Shown one piece after another: positions 32,370-41,526 of a stretch of 60,000 bases of DNA. Position numbers and translations under genes: made by a program. The notes under the pieces were generated by a model, which had not been told where the DNA came from, made no database searches, and worked only from the letters and a program-made list of their open reading frames with translations. Within the stretch, counting starts at the first letter, position 1; each line of letters begins with the position of its first letter. Source of the stretch: Cryptomeria japonica (Eukaryota; Streptophyta; Pinopsida; Cupressales; Cupressaceae); the NCBI RefSeq assembly GCF_030272615.1, contig NC_081408.1, forward strand, positions 616,464,476-616,524,475. The letters are read 5' to 3'.

Positions 32370-34056
32370 CTCTTCAGAATATCCTAATTCAAAAATACCA
32401 AAAAAATCAAAAAATTTCAAAAATACAAAAAAATTATAAAACAAAAAAATCGTTACTTGGTGAAAACCTGGCAAACAGGCGCCTTGTGACACGAAAACAT
32501 TGAAAAATTGAAAAAAGTAAAGAGAAATAATTTCGTCCAACGGTGAAAACCACTTCGGTGGTGCCCTGGGCAAGTACCATGGTGAAAACTGGGTCACCAG
32601 CGCCATGCGTAGAGACTTTGCTCCTCCCTCCTTCAGGATTCTCTTTTCCCTTCACTTTGCACACACTCACAACCTATTCGTTCATAATAAACTTACCCAG
32701 TCCCATCATGGCTTGTTATTGATCTACCCAAGATTGGTTAGCCATTCATAATAAACCTCCCTTTTCGCCTCCCTTTCCATCCATAATAAATCAGATCCTA
32801 TCTGTGGCTAAGGCAAATCCTACGTCTAGTGATGGGTGTGGAACTGAGAACATCACATGTTTCAAGGAGTACAGTTTCTTCCAACTTCCTTCAGTCTATT
32901 CACACACAATCCGCAATAAAGCAACATTTACATCACAGATCTGCAATAAAGTATTAGTTTCATGGATTCAGTCAGTTTCAGATGAGACACAGTGGCAACA
33001 ATGGGCCTCAACAAAATCAAATCTTTCAACAGACTCAGACAACATATGGTTCAGTGTTAATCTATCCCTTTTGTGAAAGTGAACATTGTGACCACAATCA
33101 AACATGACTTATACAAGTGACAAGTCACACTAAACTTGAGGACTACAGTGGATGTTGGTGTCGAGTCTTGGTTTTCTTTTGATTTCATCTTTTTGGTGAC
33201 ATGTCTTTTAGCTTTTCCGGGATGTCTCTGACTAGAGATTCTATCTCCAGGATGTCTTTGACTAGAAAGGCGAGGATGGGGTATCGTCACCTATTTGTAT
33301 TTGCTGTCTGTGGATTGTCTCTTAGTAATGCTATGACTTGTCCAAGGATATGAGGACACTATGAGTCTAGTGTGAACTGGGGCATTCCTTGTTTGTGACT
33401 GTCTTATCTCCATGCAAACGGGTACAATGACTTTCTGGGTCAAACATATGCCTCGATTGTCATAACCTACTTGCCATAATAAAGCTCAATGATGATAACG
33501 CACAAGAAGCTCTTTCACTTTCATATCTTCTGTCTTTCATCCCCCCTTTCTTGATTGACTTCCATCATCCTTCTCAAGTCCGTGTAGTCTGCTATCACAT
33601 GACTGAGTATAATGACACACCAAAAACATTTGCATTTCATGTAGTTGCACCGGCATTACCACATATAAGCATTTCATACATACATATAGATATCACAACT
33701 GCATCACATCCTGCACACAACACCTGTTAGCACAATTTACATTTGCATTATCATATTCATATGCATTACATACATTCACATTTGCGTCATGCATCACATA
33801 TAAAACATAAAAGAACAAAAATATTGCATTGCATCATATACATATTTGCATCCATCACATAAAACATACATCATAGAAACATACATCACATAAGGTACAC
33901 ATGCATATAGCTACCACAAAAATGAATCATCTTTCATATATAATCAAATGTGTCATGATACAATGACGTCAAAAGAATCATATGGCTACAAAATCACCCG
34001 CAGGTGTCTACAATACAAAAATGGTACATATACTGATACAAGGGAGCCCTCTATGG
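32370..34056 (+). other. Non-coding region of element E between sense and antisense genes
   Basis: Contains GGTGAAAAC words (32458-32590), several AATAAA hexamers (32680-32950 and near 33477) and a CATCACATA/CATTACATA-rich stretch (33620-33960). It receives the 3' ends of both converging genes. I see no gene here. Confidence 0.6.
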
Positions 34057-36059
34057 CTATGATGAACTCCCTCCCTCGGAGCCGCTTGGCCTCGACGGAA
34101 TCTGAGCTCTAGACGGACCCGCTCCAGGATCACCCTGCCTGTCTGGTGGTGGTGGAGGACCCATGACCCCACCACTAGATGCCTGTCTCCTCTGGCTTCC
34201 TCCCGTAGTCGTCGCTGTGCGCGATGGTCTATGGAAGCTCCTCGCCCGCTGATCTGCTGGCACGACACCATAATACAGGTCCCTCCAGTAGGCAATCTCC
34301 TCTTCGGCTCACAGGACATATGCGTAGCCTGCTCCTGTGTCCTCCGTCGCCTATCTCCCTGCCCTCAGCGTGGTCTCAGCCTCAGTATAGCGCTGAATCA
34401 CCTGATCCCTCTCCCGCTCAGTATCCCTGAGCCTGGTCCTGAGTCGGTCCCTCTCCCGCTCCAGATCCTGGATCTCATCCGCCTGGCCCTGGCAGATCTC
34501 CCTGAGCTCAATCAGCTCATCCTCCTCTGGATCCCTGCCCTCTACCCCTGCCTGTGGCTCTCCCTCTGCGGGTGCCTGTACCTGTGCCGGTCCCTATACC
34601 TGTGCTGGTGCCTGAATGGGTACCTATCTCTTTCCATGCCCAGGCACCTGTCCCTGTCCCTGTCCCTGTCTCTGTCCCTGTCTAGGACCCTGTGCTGCTG
34701 GTACCTGCAGGGGCAATCCACCGCGACCCCTCACCACCTGGGCCTGTCCCTCCTGCCCACCCTCCCTCCGAGGTGCCACCCTCCTCTCCCCAACTACTCC
34801 CCTCCGCCTCCGTCGGCCTCTGCCTCCATCACCCCCACCGTCCTCATCATCATCTCCTCCTACCTCTCCCTCCAGTAACTCCCCTGGATCTGTCAGTCGA
34901 GGGAATGGATGCTCTGCCCAGTAAGCTGTATACTCTGCATCCATACCTGCATCCTCAATCTCTGGCCACATATCCCAGGGTAGGGGCATCATCTCTGCCA
35001 GCTGTGTGACTGCCTGATCATATGATAATAATGGCCCGAACTACGCCTGATCCCTCACTGTGCGGGCATACATACCCGAGCCTCGTGGCATCCTCTGGAT
35101 CCTGCCAAACTGTCTGCCAACTCTATCCACCAGCTGTCTCTCCAGTATATAGGGCGTCTGCCCAATCAAATATCTGCTCCTGAAGGTATAAGGCAGCTCC
35201 ACTGCGTCATCCTCCCACTCCTCGCACCCCAGGTACGGCCTCCAGATGACTACATCAATGTCATCTATCACACGCCTCCAGTGCTCTAACCTGCCAATCC
35301 GAGGCTGTGAAGTAATCATATCATAAAGATGTACAAAGCTCCGCCCCTGACCTCTGCCCCTGAAGTGTATCGGGCGTGTGATAGGCAGATGCTCGTATGC
35401 CCACACCTGTAGCAGTGTCACTCCACAACCCAGTCCCACTGATCCATGGTAGATGAACTGATGCAGCTCATAATATAGATGTGCCAAGACGCATGGACCC
35501 CATGCATATCTAGTGTGCTCAGTCACCAATATCTCCAGTGCTCCTCCCCAGCCCACTGCCAAGCCCCGTGTCGCTCTGTCCGGACACAAGAACCCACTGA
35601 TGGCTCCTCCGATCACAGCTGGCAAAGCTAATCCTGTCGCGGTCATGGTATCCCATGCCATGTGCCCTGCTCTCATCTCTAGCCCGGGATCCTAGAATAC
35701 CTGTCTCAGTGCCTCTCTGTCTCCATCTCGATCATATGGGATCAGCTCTCCATCGATCGGTATGTGCAATATCCTGTAGACATCCTTGAGGGTCACTATC
35801 ATCTCCCCCATCGGCAAATGAAAAGTGCAAGTCTCGGAGTGCCATCTCTCGGCCAGCGCAGTCAGCAAACCCATGTTTGCCCAAAACTCAGGCACATATA
35901 ATATGTGTCTCAATCCCATCTCCTCAATAGCAGCTCTATCCTAAAATGATAACTCTGGTCGCAACCTCTGTGTGGACGGAAATCTCTCCCGTGACTCTAG
36001 CATAGGCAGATACTCCTACAGTCAAACAATCAATCATGTCAGTCATCGTGGCATTCACT

Positions 36060-36411
36060 GTTCATCACAAAATGCTACTTGCTATCTAAATGTATATTGC
36101 TATCTACCTTGGTGACACTCACTGTTCATCACAAAGTGTTGCTATCTATCTTAGTAGTGCTCCCTGTTCATCACAAAGTACTACGTGTGTGACATTCCCT
36201 GTTCATCACAAAGTGTTACTCACATTTAGCACTCCCTGTTCATCACAAAGTGCTGCTCACACTTTGGGTACTCCCTGTTCATCACAAAGTACTCTATCTT
36301 GGTGCTCCCTGTTCATCACAAAGTGCCTTGATCTATCCTAGTCTTCCTAGAGGACCTGTTTGAGTGTATCCTCTCAGTAGCTTATCCAATCGACAGCGTA
36401 TGTTCATCACA
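36060..36411 (-). repeat. GTTCATCACAAAGT repeat in the PMD intron
   Basis: GTTCATCACA begins at 36060, 36124, 36166, 36201, 36238, 36277, 36311 and 36402. Most copies are in the context CTCCCTGTTCATCACAAAGT, at steps of about 34-42 bp. The intervening sequence is only loosely conserved. Confidence 0.9.
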
Positions 36412-36463
36412 GAACTGCCGATTTGACCTAGAAGACTAAAAACTTGCATTTTCTGACATAAAC

Positions 36464-36705
36464 ACGCTTTAAACTCACAAATGCGCCTCTTGACTGCACA
36501 AGCGTGCCTACACAACGCAGACGTGCCTGTTTGACATAAACGCGCCTAAATTACTCACAGATGCGACTTTGAAACATAAACGCCCCTACAATACCTAAAC
36601 GCGCCCGCATCAAGCACAAACGCGGTTCCAGACACAGACGTGCCTGGCACCGACACAGACGCACCTGGCGGACACAGACGCGCCTAGCACCGACACAGAC
36701 GCGGT
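36464..36705 (-). repeat. Cluster 3 of element E: inverted CGCGTCTGTG motif, 20-bp period
   Basis: On the plus strand the units read CACAGACGCGCCT or variants, so the minus strand reads CGCGTCTGTG as in clusters 1 and 2. About 13 units step by 18-21 bp (36464, 36482, 36502, 36521, 36541, 36562, 36581, 36601, 36621, 36639, 36660, 36679, 36700). Confidence 0.9.
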
Positions 36706-36979
36706 TGCACGTTTTTGCACTTTTTTGTGCCCTACTCCTAAGCGCATTTATTGCTAAACTACCATGCATTAATGACAAAATTGAAATGCGTCAAAGTACG
36801 AGGAGGTTTGGTGGTACTTACCAGCTCTCCTGCCTCTGCTGCCCTTTGAAATCGGCGAACGCGATCGAATCTGTGTACGAAGGCCATCGCTGCTAACTGT
36901 TGCTGCTCTTTTCTCGCTCTGCACTGTGATCTCGTGAAGGTGTAGATGACAATGAGGATGTCTTTTTCTCGTGGTCTAT

Positions 36980-36986
36980 CTTATAG
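36980..36986 (-). promoter_or_regulatory. Probable TATA box of the antisense PMD gene
   Basis: The minus strand reads CTATAAG, within GTCTATAAGATAG, about 95 bp upstream of the exon 1 ATG. Start of transcription near 36950 would give a 5' UTR of roughly 60 bp. Confidence 0.55.
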
Positions 36987-37212
36987 ACTACCCCTAGCCT
37001 TCGTTTCCCGAGTCAGTCTTCTTCATCCCGTGACTCTGTCACTTTATCCGGTCTATCCATTCTAGCCTTTCTTTCTTATCGAGAGATTGTCTGCAATCTT
37101 TTTAGACATTTTCATCCAATCTCTCGAGGGGGCATATTATTCCCATCTTGGGGCAACTCTGTATCAGTTCATCTTTTCTTCTTTGAAACAACGCGACAAG
37201 CCGCATTGTCTC

Positions 37213-37226
37213 AAAGAGGGGCAAAA
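37213..37226 (+). promoter_or_regulatory. Polypurine tract of element E
   Basis: AAAGAGGGGCAAAA directly before the 3' LTR. Confidence 0.9.
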
Positions 37227-38007
37227 TGTAGACACCTAAAATTGTCTAGTCTAATTAAATAAATATTTTATTTATTTAATTATCTAAGCTTAATTCTTCT
37301 ATTAATTAAATAAATCCTTATTTATTTAATTAATTCATTTATCCTCTTCTAGCCTTATTTCTCATTTAAATAAATACATTTATTTATTTAAATTATCCTT
37401 TTCCTAAATTAAATAAATATCTTATTTATTTAATTGATCCCACTTCTATTAATTAAATAAATCTTTATTTATTTAATTAATTCATTAACCTTTTCTACCT
37501 ATGACACATGTCATTCATCTCTTAATTCCTACACTACCTACCTCTTTCATTATTTTGGTATTTCTTTTACCTACCCTCTAATCCTAGCCGACCTCTCTTT
37601 TTACACCTCTCAATCTTAACCCTCCATTTCATATTGTGTCTTCTATTTAAGAAGATGCTTTCTTCATTGTCAAACCCTAATCACTCATGCTAATGACCTA
37701 ATTTGGAGGACTTGGCTACACTACAATCCTACTTGCAACCACATTCCGTTCTTTGTTGAGCTCTTGTGCATATAAAATCTGAGAGCAAATATATCAAGCA
37801 AGATCAATGGAGATAGGAAGAATGGAGATCAAAACCCTATTGGGCATGTGATGGTATAATCTTTGTGATTTCATGTGATTTGCATTGTCTTAGGTAATCT
37901 TCATATGTTATGGTGGATCTTTGTTGATTGTTAGGCTAGGGTTTTGTGGTTGAATTCATTTAGCCTTTCAATATTGTTATTATTGTTATCCATTTTCACC
38001 ATAAACA
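37227..38007 (+). repeat. 3' LTR of element E
   Basis: 781 bp, same length as the 5' copy. Differences noticed include CCAG/CTAG near the start, an A/T change in an AT-rich block, CTACGATCC/CTACAATCC and TTTAACC/TTTAGCC. Most are transitions. Confidence 0.96.
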
Positions 38008-38012
38008 CCGAG

Positions 38013-38314
38013 TAACCAAATTTCCTTCATTTACCGATTTGACAGGCTTCCTGTATTCACCGACTTGACAGGTTTCCTGTAAAGTACTTTTGATAGAATT
38101 CCTAACCTACTAATGCATCTTAACTATGTAGATTTTGAATTTAGTACATAATAGAATAGGAACTATTATGATTTAACCTTTAGAGAATGCAGTCCCTTCA
38201 TACCTTTTCTAATTAATTTGGAATAGGTGCACCTAACTCGGTAGGTAAGGTGCTTTCTTCATCTGACATGATTTCCTTCTTTTTCCAAATCATCTTAAAT
38301 TTTTCTTTTATCTC
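38013..38314 (-). other. Part of gag-ORF2 spacer of element D, right of E
   Basis: 302 bp non-coding. Its left neighbour before E inserted is 24896-25235. Confidence 0.6.
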
Positions 38315-39565
38315 TTAAGTGTCTCTTCTAGGTTGATCTCTGCAATCTCCAGCTAAATGTATAGCTTTGTGACAATGAAAACATGCCATACTAGGATTTC
38401 TCCATGATCTTCGGTTGTTCATTCCAAACCTTATAAAATAGTTGGCACTTATATGTCCATATCTTCCACAACATTCGCACCATATCCTTGTATTGTAATC
38501 CCATGGTACTGCTGCATATTGTCGGTAATGATCTGTGTGAGTTCGGTAACCTCTAGTGTTTGCTTGATGTGGACACCACATGTAGTTCTTTTGCTTAGAC
38601 CAGCACTTCTCAATACTATGTCCATATCTATTGCAGTTTCTACAAAACCCTTTGAATTTTGCCTTTTGATAGTTGTTAACAGACTTTGTCCTACATTGAT
38701 TAGATGTGTGACCATATTTATTGCAATTGTAACAATATCCATTGGTCTTAGTGATATTCGGTTTCTTACCTTTTCTAATCTGGCATATGTGGGTAGTATG
38801 ACCTTGATTTCCATAGTAGTAGCAAATAGGCTTCTTCCTTTTGATGTTATTCTTGTTTCCAGCTTGCTTTGATGATTCTCCTCTCTTGGTAGTATGAATT
38901 CCTTTTTCGATTGATTCTTTTCTTTTGTAACCGAGTCCTGCATCTTTGTTGGGTCTTCTTGTATTCAGTTGCTCATCCAACATCTTTGATGCTTCATAAC
39001 TCTTCTTCAATGTTTCTTTTGATTTCTTCTCTGTTTCAAGTTCATCAGTCAATCTTGATACTTCAAGTTTCAATGCTTGATTTTCATCATTCTTCAGAAT
39101 TGCTTCATGATGTGCATAACCTAGTTGATCTATCATATTTTGTTGAATCCCAGTTAACCTTATGATTTCATCATTTTTATCAGATACTTAGACTTCAAGT
39201 TGTTGTTTCTCTCTTTGTAAATCTCTTGCTTTATCCTCGGCTGTCCTTAATGCATCTAGATTTTTAGTCATCTGTGTACTAAAATGTTCATGTTCTCTTT
39301 TCATTGCTTTTAGTTGATCAGTCAATGCTTTGTTCTTTTCTTTCAACACTCCAATCATTTCTTCAGTCTCTTCAGATATACTATTCTTAGATGATGTTTC
39401 AATTTGTTCCACTAACTCTCGAGAATCCTGCAAGTCATCAGATAATCTTCTTCTTACTTTCAGAGATTTTTGCATTTGCCTTTGCATGTCTGCAATCACT
39501 TGATTTGCATGATCCAGCTCTTCTTGCAGATACACAGTCCTCCGAGATTGTTTGTAGCCTTCCAT
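38315..39565 (-). pseudogene. Gag-like zinc-knuckle protein of element D, one in-frame stop
   Basis: ATG at 39565 (MEGYKQSRR), about 60 bp from the primer site; stop at 38315. The N-terminal 200 residues form a charged coiled coil. TTKRGESS is followed by five knuckle-like motifs: CYYYGNQGHTTHIC (second Cys replaced by Tyr), CYNCNKYGHTSNQC, CRNCNRYGHSIEKC, CECCGRYGHISANY (last Cys replaced by Tyr) and CFHCHKAIHLAGDC. One TAA (39188-39190) breaks an otherwise continuous 417-codon frame, probably from CAA. It is clearly homologous to C gag and would bind the element RNA. Confidence 0.85.
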
Positions 39566-39611
39566 TGATAATATCTTTCTCTTTAGGTAGTTAAACCCTT
39601 TTCCAAGATTC

Positions 39612-39625
39612 AAGCTCTGATACCA
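39612..39625 (-). promoter_or_regulatory. Primer binding site of element D (tRNA-Met type)
   Basis: The minus strand reads TGGTATCAGAGCTT, two bases after the LTR end. Confidence 0.9.
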
Positions 39626-39627
39626 AT

Positions 39628-40784
39628 TGTTAGGCCCAATATGGAAAGCTAATGTACTGAAAGGGGAGGGGTGAATCAGTACTTCAAAACTTTTCTTGAA
39701 TAATAACTTTATTGTAATGCATAAACAGAATAGTACAGTAACATAAAATAAAGTTAAAACAAATAGATAACAATCATACATGATTCACTCCATAACACAT
39801 ATATTTTGGTTACGCAGAAACTCTTGGTTAGAGAGAAAAACTGTGGTGGGGATGGCACCCACAACTTCACTACTGCAATAAAAGAATGCTCGGTTAGAGC
39901 TACATTTAGCTATTTCTGATAGCTTACCCTGCTAGGAGTAACAAGATCAGTTAGATCTACCTTGCTAAAGGAACTTATAACATTTATTCTGAATGCTGCA
40001 CCTGGTTAGAGGCTTTACAATTTATAGACTTGGTTAGAGTCTTTTACCCTATTAAAGGTTTCTCTTTCAACTTCTCAATATTACAATAAAATCATTACAA
40101 ATATCTGCAACTTTACATCTGAAATGTTAAAGTACATTCTATGTGCTCAGAATAGATTACCTTGCTTATAGCATACCTTGGTAACCGCTATAGTAACTCA
40201 GTAAACCCTTCTGTTTACTCTGTTCTTCAACTGTTCTCTGAAAACCTTCTCGGTGACCTCTGTGTCTTTGTAACAGTCTTCCTTCATTCATACATGCACA
40301 CACCTGGCTAATAACTCATACTGTATAAATAGATCTCTTAAAACGGTGATCCATTTCATTGCTTCGATCTTACAAACAAGATTCCTCGAATGAATAACTA
40401 ATCAAAATATTTCATTGGTTAGATTGACCTCGCAATCATACACAATCTTCTAGTGCAATTTACAATGTAATAATGGTTAGATGTGCCTCGATTTTGTAAC
40501 ACGTTTTCATATGCATGTCCAGGTTCAATGTATCTGGTAACACGTTTCACTCGGTAAATATCAACTCGGTGTGTTATCTTAACTGCTCGGTAGTCTCAAA
40601 AAGATACTCAGTAGACAGCTTGGTGTATACTGCATTCTGTGACTGCTTTCCTCTATAACCGACTAGATTGTGCATATCGACTTCTCTGTTTATACCGACT
40701 GCATGAATCGGTAGTGCTAACCGACTAGAATATATAGTATGACTTTGAATATAAAAACTAATGGCAACTTGATAAGTAGTAACA
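39628..40784 (-). repeat. 5' LTR of element D
   Basis: 1,157 bp copy of 19978-21135, preceding the primer site. A TATA-like CTATTTATAC (minus strand) lies near 40322-40331. Confidence 0.93.
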
Positions 40785-40789
40785 ACATT

Positions 40790-41526
40790 ATCATCTTCTT
40801 GTGGATGACTATGTGTAGGGTTGATCTACAACCTATCTTGGTGATGTTATATTATGTTTTAGGTCCGATCTATGTCTTGTCATACGTTTCACTTATTGGG
40901 TCCAATTAGGACGACCTTATAGATATTTTAGGATGTTGCAAATTGGATATATATAAGGAAAAAATAATTTGTAAATGGTGAGAGTGTGTGTGTGATAATC
41001 ACAGTGCAAATTTATATATTTATGAAAATTTTACAAAGTGTGTAGAGTTGATGTAATAGAATCAAATTTGAACTTCAAAGAAGACTGCATTACTAGCATA
41101 TGGGATGCGTCTTCTATAATAGTTCACTTAGTGTTGTTCATTGTAATTGTGATGCTTATGATATTGTATCTTTCCGTGAAGAAGTGATCTTAAGTCTGCA
41201 AGTCCTTGTATCTTGCCCTAGGGTAGTGCACCTTTAGCTTTCAAGTCCAAGTGGTAGTGATCTTCCTTGGCATTGTGCCTAAAATAAACCTTGTAACACC
41301 TGTTTATATATTGTGATATTATCCTCATTGTGGTTTTTCCCTCATTGAGCTTCCTTGGTAGTGTGCCTAAAATAGACATTGTAACACTTGTTTATATATT
41401 TAGAGTTGATCCTCACTGTGATTTTTCCCTCATTGGCTTTTTCCTAAATGTTTTAAGGATCAATGAATGAATGAATTTTAGTTTAATTTGATTCACCCCC
41501 CTCTCAACATCTAAGTGTGTTCAACA
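40790..41526 (+). repeat. Probable LTR relic (element F), right piece
   Basis: Ends ATTCACCCCCCTCTCAACATC...TTCAACA, like a Met-primed copia LTR, but no primer site follows, so it may be a 3' LTR. It contains a direct duplication of about 86 bp (41263-41348 and 41349-41440, each starting CTTCCTTGG) with TTGTAACAC and TTTTTCCCTCATTG words. Confidence 0.45.

Larger units (their letters stand above)
36016..36821 (-). other. Predicted intron of the antisense PMD gene
   Basis: 806 bp with GTAAGT donor and TGTAG acceptor, joining two frames in phase 0. Both repeat clusters of this end of E (36060-36411 and 36464-36705) lie inside it. Prediction from sequence only. Confidence 0.65.
34057..36887 (-). 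pseudogene. Antisense plant-mobile-domain (PMD) gene carried by element E, two exons, with in-frame stops
   Basis: Exon 1 is 36887-36822 (ATG, 22 codons, MAFVHRFDRVRR...GEL). The donor is CTG|GTAAGT (36821-36816), the acceptor TGTAG|GAG (36016), and exon 2 is 36015-34057, same phase. Exon 2 encodes a plant mobile domain: LLTALAERWHSETCTFHLP, GEMIVTLKDVYRILHIPIDG and later GPCVLAHLYYELHQF. PMD proteins (MAIN/MAIL1 relatives) act in silencing and genome stability, and PMDs also occur in transposable elements. A Gln/Pro/Gly- and charge-rich tail ends with TAG 34057. About 650 codons contain no frameshift but seven stops: TAG at 35941, 35692, 35041, 34624, 34594 and 34351, TGA at 34309. All fit C-to-T changes in CAG or CGA. 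The region is much more GC-rich than its surroundings. The intron would survive retrotransposition because it is antisense to the genomic RNA. Confidence 0.8.
25241..38007 (+). mobile_element. Element E: Tat-like non-autonomous retrotransposon with an antisense plant-mobile-domain gene
   Basis: 12,767 bp. Both LTRs are 781 bp (25241-26021 and 37227-38007), and the target duplication CCGAG is exact (25236-25240, 38008-38012). The sense frame encodes gag, protease and only the last 75 or so residues of integrase. Reverse transcriptase, RNase H and the integrase core are absent. Between the integrase tail and the 3' LTR lies a minus-strand gene with TATA box, intron and a plant-mobile-domain reading frame. 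I noticed about four base differences between the LTRs, so the insertion is young compared with C and D. Confidence 0.95.
19978..40784 (-). mobile_element. Element D: complete non-autonomous LTR retrotransposon (gag + ORF2), split by E
   Basis: LTRs at 40784-39628 (5') and 21135-19978 (3') on the minus strand. The target duplication ACATT is exact at 19973-19977 and 40785-40789. In element order: Met-type primer site, gag, spacer holding element E, ORF2, polypurine array, 3' LTR. Without E it is about 8 kb. Plan and proteins match element C, but the LTRs differ, so it is a separate family. No pol motif was found. Confidence 0.93.

Noticed and set aside
34231-34878. 215-codon plus-strand Leu/Pro/Cys-rich frame and a neighbouring 105-codon frame
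   Set aside because: Shadow of the Gln/Gly/Pro-rich tail of the antisense PMD gene. No recognisable protein features.
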